Shown here in pieces: positions 56,418-64,000 of a stretch of 64,000 nucleotides of DNA. Both the position numbers and the translations under genes were made by a program. Numbering within the stretch: the first letter of the stretch is position 1; every line of letters starts with the position of its first letter. The notes under the pieces are model-generated. The model was given only the letters and a program-made list of their open reading frames with translations. It was not told the origin of the DNA and did not search any database. Source of the stretch: a bacterium (GTDB taxonomy: Bacteria > Eisenbacteria > RBG-16-71-46 > CAIMUX01); the NCBI GenBank assembly GCA_030431975.1, contig JAUIHP010000016.1, positions 62,001 to 126,000 on the forward strand, read 5' to 3'.

Positions 56418-57239
56418 ATGTTCAAGTCATCACGAATCGCCAAGGTGGGAACGTTCTTCGCGAGCTTCGCGCTCCTCTGCGCGACGACGGTCTTTGCCGG
56501 CAATGATCCGGTGAAGGGTGAGCCCACGACCGAGCCGAACGCCCAGCAGCAGACGACGGCCGAAGATTCGAACCACGAGTCATCTGCCGAGACGACCGAG
56601 GTTCTCGATGAAGCCCAGGCGCGAGAGAACTTCGAGAAGGCTCTCGATATGAAGACGGATCGTCCCGATGAGGCGGCGGCTCTCCTTCATGACGCCGTCG
56701 GCGCCTTCGGAGACGATGTCCAGATGGAAGCCAAGGTCCGGACGAACCTCGCGCGTTGCTACATGAGCGCGGACCAGTCCGAGAAGGCTCTGCAGCCGAC
56801 CGCTGAAGCCATCGAGCTGGATCCGGAATCGTCTCAGGTATGGAACGTCCGTGGACTCGCCCTGATGGAAGCGGGAGACAACGAGGAAGCGACACTGGCT
56901 TTTGCCAAGGCGACTCGTTTGGACTCCGGCAACTACTGGGCCTACAACAACAGTGGCTATCTCTCCCTGATGGAGGGGGACTTGACTACGGCACTGACCT
57001 CTCTCGAAGCAGCACGTACTGCGGCCGAGGAAATCGGTGAGACGCTTCCGTCCGTGGCCTGGAACAACCTCGGTGTCGTCTACGAGAAGAAGGAAATGGT
57101 GCTCGAGGCCGTGGATGCCTACTCCGCCGCAGCGGAGCAGGGTCACGCCGGCGCCCAGGCCAACCTGGAGCGACTGGAAGAGTCGCTTCCGGAAGGTGAG
57201 GAGCCGGTTCAGGATGATGCACTCATGAGTCGTCGCTAG
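56418..57239 (+). CDS. Secreted TPR protein
   Basis: 273 aa from ATG 56418 with AGGAGGA upstream; the longer frame is not used. Signal peptide KVGTFFASFALLCATTVFAG. After an acidic linker, four TPR-like units follow: EAQARENFEKALDMK, KVRTNLARCYMSADQSEKAL, WNVRGLALMEAGDNEEATLAF and WAYNNSGYLSLMEGDLTTALTS. A last unit is WNNLGVVYEKKEMVLEAVDAY. Likely a periplasmic scaffold. It is 180 bp after the OmpA lipoprotein gene and may share its transcript. Terminator follows. Confidence 0.87.
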   Translation: MFKSSRIAKVGTFFASFALLCATTVFAGNDPVKGEPTTEPNAQQQTTAEDSNHESSAETTEVLDEAQARENFEKALDMKTDRPDEAAALLHDAVGAFGDDVQMEAKVRTNLARCYMSADQSEKALQPTAEAIELDPESSQVWNVRGLALMEAGDNEEATLAFAKATRLDSGNYWAYNNSGYLSLMEGDLTTALTSLEAARTAAEEIGETLPSVAWNNLGVVYEKKEMVLEAVDAYSAAAEQGHAGAQANLERLEESLPEGEEPVQDDALMSRR

Positions 57240-57310
57240 ATCGCCGTCGGTCACGGCCGCCAGGCGACCAGCTTGTGCGAGGCGCGAGATCGATGGTGAG
57301 GAACTGCCAA

Positions 57311-57340
57311 TCAACGACGTCTTCCCCGTTTCGTCGTTGA
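57311..57340. repeat. Inverted repeat after the TPR gene
   Basis: TCAACGACG (57311-57319) / CGTCGTTGA (57332-57340), 12-base loop. It lies just before the main terminator and may act with it. Confidence 0.45.
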
Positions 57341-57349
57341 TGGTGGCCT

Positions 57350-57388
57350 GGGAGGGACCCTGCCCCGGTGTCCCTCCCAATCTCTTTT
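57350..57388 (+). terminator. Rho-independent terminator after the TPR gene
   Basis: Stem GGGAGGGAC (57350-57358) / GTCCCTCCC (57370-57378) with an 11-base loop, followed by AATCTCTTTTT. A classic terminator; it ends the OmpA-TPR transcript. Confidence 0.82.
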
Positions 57389-57419
57389 TGCTCTTTCTGC
57401 GTCCGTCCTGGACGGAGGG

Positions 57420-58241
57420 TTAGCTCCGCCTTGACCCAACGTGCAGTCCAAGTCCGGATGGCCCCTTCGGGTCCCTACTCCACTCGAGCCCTGCTCGCTG
57501 GAACGCCGTTTTCATCTCTTCGTCCGTGAAGAGATAGATCGGCTGTTCATCGCACAGTTGTTCATCGCAAAGTGGTTTGTCGCGCAGTGCGGGTTCGTCC
57601 ACGGCGCCGTTGGGCTCTTCCTGGCCCGCCCGTGAATAGAGAAAGCGGATGCGCAACAGGGGACCGTCCAACGTGGCGTCTGTCTTTCGGCGCCACTGCC
57701 GACCACCGGAGAAAAAGACATCTTCCGAAACCTCAGGCGGCTGCACCCTCTCTCTTGAAACAGGCGGCTCCACGAGAAGGCAGCCTCCCTCCGAGACGTG
57801 CTCGGCCATGGTCGCGATCGCGATGTTGAGGTCTTCCGGCCCGTCCAGGTACCCGACCGAAGAGAAGAGGCAGGTCACGACGTCAAACGTCTGACGGAGC
57901 TGAAACCGGGTCATGTCCGCTTGATGAAACCGTGTCGAGGGCAGGTGTTCCCGTGCGACGCGAAGCATCTCCGGCGAGCGGTCCAATCCCTGTGCTGCGA
58001 AGTGCTGGGAAAGGTGGCGCAGATGGAGCCCGGTTCCGCAGGCCACATCCAGCAGCCTCAGGCGAGTGGGCGGCGGCCCAGACCCGGACTCGAACGATCC
58101 GGCCGGCGGGCTCGATTCGGGCACTCGAGTCGAGTCCATTGCCACTCCGATGACCGCGCGCAGGTACTCGGCTTCCTTCCGGTAGTCCTTCCCCCTTGCC
58201 GCGTAGACATCGTCATAAAGATGAGCCCAACTCTCGAACAT
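57420..58241 (-). CDS. SAM-dependent methyltransferase
   Basis: 273 aa. Class I Rossmann fold: LRLLDVACGTGLHLRHL (motif I), GLDRSPEMLRVARE (acidic loop), DMTRFQLRQTFDVVTCLFSSVGYL (motif IV) and GGCLLVEPPV. The N-terminus ESWAHLYDDVYAARGKDY fits small-molecule methyltransferases. Near the C-terminus three 5-aa units (RDKPL, CDEQL, CDEQP) are encoded by a 15-bp tandem repeat at 57544-57588, in a loop between strands. It is divergent from the NeuC-like gene by 47 bp. Substrate unknown. Confidence 0.85.
   Translation of the reverse strand: MFESWAHLYDDVYAARGKDYRKEAEYLRAVIGVAMDSTRVPESSPPAGSFESGSGPPPTRLRLLDVACGTGLHLRHLSQHFAAQGLDRSPEMLRVAREHLPSTRFHQADMTRFQLRQTFDVVTCLFSSVGYLDGPEDLNIAIATMAEHVSEGGCLLVEPPVSRERVQPPEVSEDVFFSGGRQWRRKTDATLDGPLLRIRFLYSRAGQEEPNGAVDEPALRDKPLCDEQLCDEQPIYLFTDEEMKTAFQRAGLEWSRDPKGPSGLGLHVGSRRS
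57544..57588 (+). repeat. 15-bp tandem repeat, three units, inside the methyltransferase
   Basis: TGTTCATCGCACAGT, TGTTCATCGCAAAGT and GGTTTGTCGCGCAGT, contiguous and in frame on the minus strand. The third unit is diverged. Confidence 0.75.
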
Positions 58242-58288
58242 GTCGAAAGTCTAGCCCCATCTAGCGGCTCGGGCGCTACTCTTCCCGG

Positions 58289-59584
58289 ATGCGCCACCCA
58301 AACAAGAAGCGAATTGCCGTCATTACATCGTCGAGGGCGGACTTCGGGCACCTCTTCTGGCCACTGAAAGAGCTGGAGGCGCGGCCTGAAGTCGACCTTC
58401 TTCTCATCGCGATGGGGCCACATCTGTCTTCGGAGTTCGGGCACACCGTCGACGCGATCGAGGAGGCGGGCTTCGTCGTCGACTACAAGCTGGAGTGCCT
58501 GCTGAGTTCGGACTCCGATGTCGGTATGGCGAAGACGATCGGTATTGCCACGCAAAGCCTTGCCGATGTGCTGGGCCGCGAACGGCCCGACCTGCTTCTC
58601 GTCATCGCCGATCGATACGAAATGCTCGCTCCGGCTTCGGTGGCCTTGGCCTTACGGATTCCGATCGTTCACATCGAGGGAGGAGAGGCTTCGGAAGGCG
58701 CCATTGACCACGCCGTGCGCAACGCGCTGACGATGATGAGTCACATCCATCTGACGCCGACCGAGCTGTCCCGGCGCCGCGTCATTGCCATGGGCGAGGA
58801 GTCCTGGAGAGTCCACTGCACCGGCGCGCCGAGCCTCGACCACTTGAACCGCTCCGCGCTCTTGGACCGAGCGTCGCTCGAAACGGAGTTGGGGCACGAG
58901 ATCTTCGATGGCACGATCCTGGTTGGCTATCATCCAGTCACGTTGGAGAAAGAGACGGTACAAGGCGTCGGCGAACTGCTGGCCGCCTTGGAACAGGTCC
59001 GGCGCCCGCTCATCTTTTGCTTTCCGAACGCGGATGCCGGAAGCCGTCGGATCATCAAAGAAGTCGAGGGGTTCCGCGCACGGAGATGGCCGCGCGATGT
59101 CGATCGTGAAGTCGGTCGCGAAGTCGGTCACGAAGTCGGTCACGAAGTTGATCACAAGGTCGGTCACGAAGTCGGCCGTGAAGTCGGTCGTCGTGAAGCT
59201 CCGTCGATTCGGATCCACGTCAACCTTCCGCCCATTCCGTACTGGAGTCTGCTGCGGCACGTCGACATGTTGGTCGGGAACTCGAGTAGCGGAATCATGG
59301 AGAGTCCCTCTGTCGGGATTCCCGCGATCAACATCGGAGACCGACAGAAAGGCCGGGAACGGGCAGAGAACATCATCGATGTCCAGCCGGAGGCAGGAGC
59401 TATCGTTCAGGCGATCGAGCGCGCTTCAACCGAAGCGTTTCGGTCACGTGCTTCCAACGCGGTGAATCCCTACGGCGACGGGAATGCGTCGGTAGAGATC
59501 GCAAGGATTCTCGCGGAGCTGCCAATCGATGCCACTTTCAACGCCACTCTTCTAAGGAAGCCGGCTCTTCAGCTTCCCGACTGA
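58289..59584 (+). CDS. UDP-GlcNAc 2-epimerase, NeuC-like (hydrolysing type)
   Basis: 431 aa. Converts UDP-GlcNAc to ManNAc (or an epimerised sugar) for sialic-acid-like or bacillosamine-derived sugars. Key elements: ITSSRADFGHLFWPL, DRYEMLAPA, HIEGGEASEGAIDHAVRNALT, LVGYHPVTLE and VGNSSSGIMESPSVGIPAINIGDRQKGR. All family-defining residues seem present. Between GSRRIIKEVEGF and IRIHVNL a seven-unit 12-bp tandem repeat adds about 28 residues (units such as GREV, GHEV and DHKV). This falls in a surface loop that is short in homologues. No sialic acid genes are nearby. Confidence 0.92.
   Translation: MRHPNKKRIAVITSSRADFGHLFWPLKELEARPEVDLLLIAMGPHLSSEFGHTVDAIEEAGFVVDYKLECLLSSDSDVGMAKTIGIATQSLADVLGRERPDLLLVIADRYEMLAPASVALALRIPIVHIEGGEASEGAIDHAVRNALTMMSHIHLTPTELSRRRVIAMGEESWRVHCTGAPSLDHLNRSALLDRASLETELGHEIFDGTILVGYHPVTLEKETVQGVGELLAALEQVRRPLIFCFPNADAGSRRIIKEVEGFRARRWPRDVDREVGREVGHEVGHEVDHKVGHEVGREVGRREAPSIRIHVNLPPIPYWSLLRHVDMLVGNSSSGIMESPSVGIPAINIGDRQKGRERAENIIDVQPEAGAIVQAIERASTEAFRSRASNAVNPYGDGNASVEIARILAELPIDATFNATLLRKPALQLPD
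59102..59185 (+). repeat. 12-bp coding minisatellite, seven units, in the epimerase
   Basis: Seven contiguous 12-bp units related to GGTCACGAAGTC, all in frame, with substitutions mostly at the first codons. They encode DREV, GREV, GHEV, GHEV, DHKV, GHEV and GREV. Copy number should be variable. Confidence 0.92.
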
Positions 59585-59594
59585 CTTAGCCGGG

Positions 59595-59618
59595 GCCAAA
59601 GCCCGAGCCGAAGCCCGA
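59595..59618. repeat. 12-bp repeat after the epimerase gene
   Basis: GCCAAAGCCCGA (59595-59606) and GCCGAAGCCCGA (59607-59618), then a partial unit. The same class of short tandem duplication as in neighbouring genes, here in non-coding DNA. Confidence 0.6.
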
Positions 59619-59639
59619 GCTTGACCCGAGGTCCAAACC

Positions 59640-59756
59640 CTAGATCAGGTAGACGAGTCCGAAGCAGACCACGGCGGTGAATACGGCGATGGCTGCACCT
59701 TGAAGGATCCGCTCGACTCGACTGAGCCGGAAACGATCTTGATAGTGCTTCAACAT
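59640..59756 (-). CDS. Small membrane peptide (38 aa)
   Basis: ATG 59756 with TGGAG nine bases upstream. The product starts MLKHYQDRFRLSRVERILQG and continues AAIAVFTAVVCFGLVYLI to the stop. A basic amphipathic N-terminal helix of about 18 residues precedes one strong transmembrane helix at the very C-terminus, a known small-protein layout. No family recognised. It is isolated between two plus-strand genes. Confidence 0.45.
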   Translation of the reverse strand: MLKHYQDRFRLSRVERILQGAAIAVFTAVVCFGLVYLI

Positions 59757-60314
59757 GGCAGACAACTCCAGACGTAGAGGAAACCCAAACCCCGGTTGCG
59801 CAAGATGCGCGATCGACAAGCGACGGTGGCAGAGACAGAACGACCTGTCGTCTGTGGCTTACGCGTCTGCGGCCGCGGAGTTTCAGGAAAACCGTTTTCA
59901 AACGAGACGCAAGCCGTTGGCCAACCGTTCAGCATCTGTCTGACGAGAAAACGTCCATTTTCGTCGTATCGGACGGACTTTCTTCAAACGCTTCGGATTG
60001 AGAGAGCGTCCTGCTTCCACGAGGGAACGTCGACGGCCCCGCGCGTCGGCGGCCGCCGCGGTCGGCCCTGACGCGTTCGTCCACCTCTCGCGACGAGTTG
60101 GAAAACGGAGGCGCAAGCCCGGGGATGGAACCGCCGATTTCTCGATGGCGGGGATTGCGGAATATCTTGGTTCGGAGCCGAACGGCCGTACAGACGCGGA
60201 AGATGGAGTCGTGCAAGCAACTAGTCCGACAACAGGAACGAACGTTCACTTTCGCCCTGCCGGGAAGGCGTTTTCTCGTTGCGGGTGCCGGTGGAGATAC
60301 CTATTTTGCCGCTC
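59757..60314. other. Long intergenic region before the transglycosylase gene
   Basis: 558 bp. No frame gives a recognisable product and no RNA gene was identified. A 13-bp palindrome-like GAAAAC-C-GTTTTC (59887-59899) lies within an A/T-richer part and could be an operator. Promoter of the downstream gene presumably here. Confidence 0.45.
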
Positions 60315-62477
60315 ATGGCCATCCACAAACTGACCGCCCTTTTCTTCGTGGCGGCCGGCCTGTCCGGCTGCGCGGTATCGCCGCACCTCTCCGATCCGCA
60401 GGAAGTGTCGGACGAGGTCCAACCGTATCCGGTGCATCGCGAAGCGACCGAGTTGGTCGGCGACGCGGAAGAGTACCTGGCGAATCTCGAATTCGAGAAC
60501 CTGATCGACGAGCAGAGTGTCCTCGTCGATTCGTTGGAAAGCCCGGGCAGCCTCGTCGATGGCATTCCCGACATCTCCGACAGTCTTGCCGTGGAGACGG
60601 AGGCTCGGCTTCCGGCTTCCGAGGAACTCTTCGACTATCCGGTCGTGGTGAACCGCCGCGTCCTGACCTGGGTCGACGCGTACACCGGGAGAAGTCGAAA
60701 CAGCTTTTCGAACAGTCTGCAACGGTCGGGTCGCTACCTGCCCATGGCTCGACAGATCTTTGCTGAAGAAGGTGTACCGCGAGATCTTGCGTTTCTCGGT
60801 CACGTCGAAAGCGGATTCCGGTTCAATGCCCGTTCCCCGAAGCGCGCCCTTGGCTTGTGGCAGTTCATGAGAGGAACGGCCACGGACTACGGAATGCGTT
60901 GCGACACCTGGGTCGACGAGCGACTGGATCCTGAGCGGTCGACGAGAACCGCGGCGATCTACCTGCGTTGGCTCTACGAAAGATACGACGACTGGCTTCT
61001 GGCCCTCGCCGGTTACAACGCTGGTCCGGGTAAGGTGGACAAGGCTATTCGTCGGGCGGGATCGCGTGACTTCTGGGAGATCGCAAAGACCGATCACCTT
61101 CTGACCGAGACGAGGAACTTCGTCCCGGCGATTCTGGCGGCGACGATTCTCGCCAAGTCGCCCGATGCGTACGGACTACCAACCGACACCCATAGTCCTC
61201 TCGAGTTCGAAACCGTTTCCGTCAGTCACACGACCGATCTCGGCGTCGCTGCCCAGTGCGCCGGCGTCCCCGTTGAAGAGATCCGCGAACTGAATCCGGC
61301 GCTGCTCAAGGGACAGATTCCTGCCGGTTATGAAGTCCACGTTCCGAAAGGGTTGGGCGAGATTGCGTCCTCGCGACTGGCGGATGTGCCGCCGGACAAA
61401 CGCTTCGCCTTCACCTCGCATCAGGTTCGCTCCGGTGACACGTTGGGTGCCATCGCACGGCGGTATGGAACGAGCGTCGGCGAGATCCAGCAGGCCAACG
61501 GAATGGGACGTTCGACTCTGATCGGAGTCGGAAAGGTTCTGCGGATCCCTGCGCATGGCAGTCCTCCTATCGGTGTGGCGTCCGCCGTCGAGGTTCCCGC
61601 CTCCGGCAAGCACAAGGTGCGTCGTGGCGAAACGCTCGGTGCCATTGCTCGTCGATACGGCATGTCGACGAATGCCCTGGCAAAGGCAAACCGGATTGCG
61701 GATCCATCGCGGATCCACCAGGGGCAGACGTTGCTGATTCCGGGGCAGCCCGGCTCCGGCTCGAATTCCTGGCAACCGGTCGACGCGATGTATGCCGAGG
61801 TCCTTAGAAAACGTTCCGCTCCTGCGCCGACGGCTGAATCCCTGGGGCGAGGTGGAAGCACAGCCCACCTGGTCGAGTTGGCTCGCGCCGAGATCGCCAA
61901 TCCGGAAAGCACGACCGCATCCCGAATGGATCGTGTCGACTCGGCGAGTGCGATTCCCGGGCAGAGCACTCCGGTTCGGGAGAAGGCTCACTTTGCATCG
62001 GCGGGCCGCGGCGCTGAGGAGAGTCGTCTGACGCAGTTCTCCGATGGGAAACGCCCGAGCGAGGCTGCAACAGAGGCTGCAACAGGGGCTGCAACAGAAG
62101 CTGCGGACACCATCGTTTCGAACTCTGCGGCCTCGGCATCCAGCACGCGTACCCATTCATACACAGTGCGAAGCGGCGACACCCTCTATGGAATCGCCCG
62201 TCAGTTCGGCCACAGCGTCAGCGACCTCAAACGTTGGAACGGGATCGGGTCCCGGGGTCTCATCCGACCCGGCGACGAGATTCGTCTCGCGCCTATGGGA
62301 GAGACGACCCCGACCGGCATGTCCCGTGACGATGGGAAGACGCATGTCGTGCTCAAAGGCGAGAATCTTTGGCGCATCGCCAAGAACTACGGAGTTCGCG
62401 TCGGCGATCTCATGCGGTGGAACGGACTTCCCTCACGGGCGCGTATCTATCCAGGTCAAAAGCTGCAGATCTTCTAG
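60315..62477 (+). CDS. mltD: MltD-like lytic murein transglycosylase with LysM repeats
   Basis: 720 aa from ATG 60315. The signal ends GLSGCAVS, a lipobox. The SLT domain (about 140-270) has the catalytic Glu in FLGHVESGFRFNARS, then ALGLWQFMRGTATDYGM and LLALAGYNAGPGKVDKAI. Four LysM units follow: VRSGDTLGAIARRYGTS, VRRGETLGAIARRYGMS, VRSGDTLYGIARQFGHS and VLKGENLWRIAKNYGVR, plus a degenerate one at VSHTTDLGVAAQ. Cleaves murein glycan strands at the outer membrane side. A 12-bp repeat in the linker encodes EAAT units. E. coli MltD has two LysM domains, so four is more than usual. Confidence 0.93.
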   Translation: MAIHKLTALFFVAAGLSGCAVSPHLSDPQEVSDEVQPYPVHREATELVGDAEEYLANLEFENLIDEQSVLVDSLESPGSLVDGIPDISDSLAVETEARLPASEELFDYPVVVNRRVLTWVDAYTGRSRNSFSNSLQRSGRYLPMARQIFAEEGVPRDLAFLGHVESGFRFNARSPKRALGLWQFMRGTATDYGMRCDTWVDERLDPERSTRTAAIYLRWLYERYDDWLLALAGYNAGPGKVDKAIRRAGSRDFWEIAKTDHLLTETRNFVPAILAATILAKSPDAYGLPTDTHSPLEFETVSVSHTTDLGVAAQCAGVPVEEIRELNPALLKGQIPAGYEVHVPKGLGEIASSRLADVPPDKRFAFTSHQVRSGDTLGAIARRYGTSVGEIQQANGMGRSTLIGVGKVLRIPAHGSPPIGVASAVEVPASGKHKVRRGETLGAIARRYGMSTNALAKANRIADPSRIHQGQTLLIPGQPGSGSNSWQPVDAMYAEVLRKRSAPAPTAESLGRGGSTAHLVELARAEIANPESTTASRMDRVDSASAIPGQSTPVREKAHFASAGRGAEESRLTQFSDGKRPSEAATEAATGAATEAADTIVSNSAASASSTRTHSYTVRSGDTLYGIARQFGHSVSDLKRWNGIGSRGLIRPGDEIRLAPMGETTPTGMSRDDGKTHVVLKGENLWRIAKNYGVRVGDLMRWNGLPSRARIYPGQKLQIF
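62061..62108 (+). repeat. 12-bp tandem repeat, four units, in the MltD linker
   Basis: GAGGCTGCAACA twice, then GGGGCTGCAACA and GAAGCTGCGGAC. In frame, encoding EAAT-EAAT-GAAT-EAAD in the linker before the third LysM. Confidence 0.85.
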
Positions 62478-62479
62478 GA

Positions 62480-62501
62480 ACGGGCTTGTTCAGGCCCGTT
62501 T
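62480..62501 (+). terminator. Hairpin terminator after the transglycosylase gene
   Basis: Stem AACGGGC (62480-62486) / GCCCGTT (62495-62501), 8-base loop, starting two bases past the stop. Short T run after it. Confidence 0.6.
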
Positions 62502-62665
62502 CGGACAGGTTTGAGTCGAACGTGCTCTTGATCTCGACATTGTTGCATCGAGTACGGGGATTCCCCAACCCCGTTGCCGACGTTGAGTAGCCTCATCCTT
62601 ATCCCGATCTCTATAATCAACTAGACGCTCTTCACCGTTCTTCTTACCTCGCTTCAGGGGGTGTT

Positions 62666-64000
62666 GTGCTTCCTTCTCTTCCTCTCCGATCGGGAATGGC
62701 CCTGATCGTTTCGTTCCTCTTCATTGCATGCGCTCCAGATTCACCCGATTCGGGATCTGGCGACTCGGGCACGGCAGGCTCCGGGTCAGCGTCGTCGGGA
62801 CAAAACGATCCGATCGACGCCGGAGAACTCGAACGCATCGAAGACCTGTCGGAGTCCCTGGCCAACGATCTGCTCGACCTCTCCGTCGCCTCGCGCCGGC
62901 GCGACATCGAGTCGATGTCGAACTACTTTGCCGCCAACGTTTCCGGATCCGCGTGGCCGTCGACCCGGGAGCCGGTCGAACCCGCGGAACCCGCAATGAT
63001 GGGCGATGGGAATAGCGAGACCGGCGTCTCCTCACGGATTCATCAAGCCTCCTGGCGTTTGCCGGCGGCCAACTCTCGTAGCGGCGAAGACGCGGTTGCC
63101 GACTGGGACCGCTTCCTCGGACTCTTCAAAGAGATCGAGGACGTGCGATTCAAAGTGAAGAAGGCCCTGTTCGATTCCGAGACCGGTGGTCACGCCCGGG
63201 TCTACGCCTTCGTCATCGGCCGCAACGCCAAGGATCAACGCGAGTGGATCAAGGTCTGGGCGGAGGCCGACTTCACGCGATCGGGAGCGGAAGATACCTG
63301 GCGCTTCCGCAACATCGAACTAGAGTCGGTGACATCCCTCTACTCCGAAGTCGATCTTTTCTCCGAGGTCGCACAGCCGGCGGGAGTCGCGTTGCAGCTA
63401 CCTCGTTACGGCGCTCCCGGAAACGAAGGCTTTGTTTGGCACGGCGCCGCAGCGATCGACATCGATCAGGATGGTGACGTCGACGTCATGGCCACGGGGG
63501 TCCATCGGAACTACGTCTACCTCAATCGCGGGGACGGAACGTTCGTGGAGTCTGCAGCCGAACTCGGAGTGGCTCAAACCTCGGAGACCGCAGTCGCCCC
63601 GCTCTTCGTCGACTACGACAACGATGGAGACTCCGATCTCTTCCTTTCGGCGTCCGGGAATCAGATGCTCTTTGAGAACAGACTGGTGCCGGATGGAAAT
63701 CTCAACTTTCAGGACGTTTCCCTTTCCGCAGGTGTCGACCAGCCTGCGATCGGATTCAGTGCCACTGCGGCTGATGTCAATGGGGACGGCTTTCCCGACA
63801 TCTACGTCAACTCCTACCAAAGGTACGGGGTCGTGATGCCCAACGACTGGGCGGAAGCGGACAACGGAACGCCCAACCTTCTCTTCCTCAATCAGGGAGA
63901 CGGAACCTTCGAAGAAGTGGCTGCGGACTGGGGTCTGAATGACTCCCGATGGAGCTACGCCTCTGAGTTCGTCGATATCGATGGCGATCACGACCTCGAC
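62666..64000 (+). CDS. FG-GAP/VCBS repeat lipoprotein (3' end cut by window)
   Basis: At least 445 residues, open to the last base. GTG 62666 has CAGGGGG upstream. The signal ends SFLFIACAPDS, a lipobox. Residues about 40-230 form an undescribed domain (DLLDLSVASRRRDIESMSNY, DWDRFLGLFKEIEDVRFKV). From about residue 265 FG-GAP-like calcium-binding repeats appear: DIDQDGDVDVMAT, DYDNDGDSDLFL, DVNGDGFPDIYVN and DIDGDHDLD. These form a beta-propeller often followed by an ASPIC/UnbV domain, which would lie beyond the window. Likely an outer-surface protein; function unknown. Confidence 0.87.
   Translation, partial: MLPSLPLRSGMALIVSFLFIACAPDSPDSGSGDSGTAGSGSASSGQNDPIDAGELERIEDLSESLANDLLDLSVASRRRDIESMSNYFAANVSGSAWPSTREPVEPAEPAMMGDGNSETGVSSRIHQASWRLPAANSRSGEDAVADWDRFLGLFKEIEDVRFKVKKALFDSETGGHARVYAFVIGRNAKDQREWIKVWAEADFTRSGAEDTWRFRNIELESVTSLYSEVDLFSEVAQPAGVALQLPRYGAPGNEGFVWHGAAAIDIDQDGDVDVMATGVHRNYVYLNRGDGTFVESAAELGVAQTSETAVAPLFVDYDNDGDSDLFLSASGNQMLFENRLVPDGNLNFQDVSLSAGVDQPAIGFSATAADVNGDGFPDIYVNSYQRYGVVMPNDWAEADNGTPNLLFLNQGDGTFEEVAADWGLNDSRWSYASEFVDIDGDHDLD

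Overview
This window is 64 kb of dense, GC-rich bacterial DNA with about 44 real genes on both strands. Lipoproteins with clear lipoboxes, an OmpA-type protein, an MltD-type murein hydrolase, a MATE pump and a membrane-fusion protein point to a diderm (Gram-negative) cell. Three secreted proteins end in a FlgD-like / type IX-like sorting domain, and an orphan copy of that domain also occurs. LVIVD, NHL and FG-GAP repeat proteins are present, and sigma factors sit beside Ser/Thr kinases. Together these suggest an uncultured lineage near the FCB superphylum (for example Eisenbacteria- or Krumholzibacteria-like). That placement is inference; no rRNA, tRNA or marker ribosomal gene was seen.

Layout. 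1-2.0 kb: two ABC-2 permeases, the first cut by the window edge. 2.1-9.9 kb: a large secreted repeat/HEAT protein, a kinase-STAND-TPR fusion and a sigma factor. 10.1-18.2 kb: a small secreted protein, Tpx peroxidase, MATE pump, short asparaginase + YceI pair, Tat-exported phosphoesterase and a double-domain M16 peptidase. 18.4-29.7 kb: LVIVD protein, AlkD-like protein, thiC behind a TPP riboswitch, DUF2202 protein, a Fic enzyme with a four-site operator-like array, a serine hydrolase, a sigma factor, a small Cys-rich secreted protein and an alpha/beta hydrolase. 29.9-43.6 kb: a giant NHL/SdrD/LamG protein divergent from an ECF sigma/kinase pair, a UDG, an acyltransferase, an AEC transporter, and an efflux adaptor followed by a lipoprotein.

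43.5-49.65 kb is an inserted island and the most striking region. The last codons and 3' flank of the lipoprotein gene occur twice, 6 kb apart in the same orientation, with 84 identical bases in a row. Between the copies lie a possible Nudix fragment, a reverse-transcriptase remnant with an intact group II intron domain V, an IS66 transposase tail, and a two-gene operon with zero spacing: a DUF1837-like nuclease and a 1190-aa SF2 helicase. That pair matches the Hachiman (HamA/HamB) anti-phage system.

49.7-64 kb: a beta-helix protein, an orphan sorting-domain fragment, an NtrC/histidine kinase/lipoprotein operon divergent from an OmpA-lipoprotein and a TPR protein, a methyltransferase, a NeuC-like epimerase, a 38-aa membrane peptide, an MltD-like transglycosylase and a truncated FG-GAP lipoprotein. 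Short in-frame tandem repeats of 12-15 bp recur in several genes of the last 7 kb and in the sigma gene at 27.9 kb.
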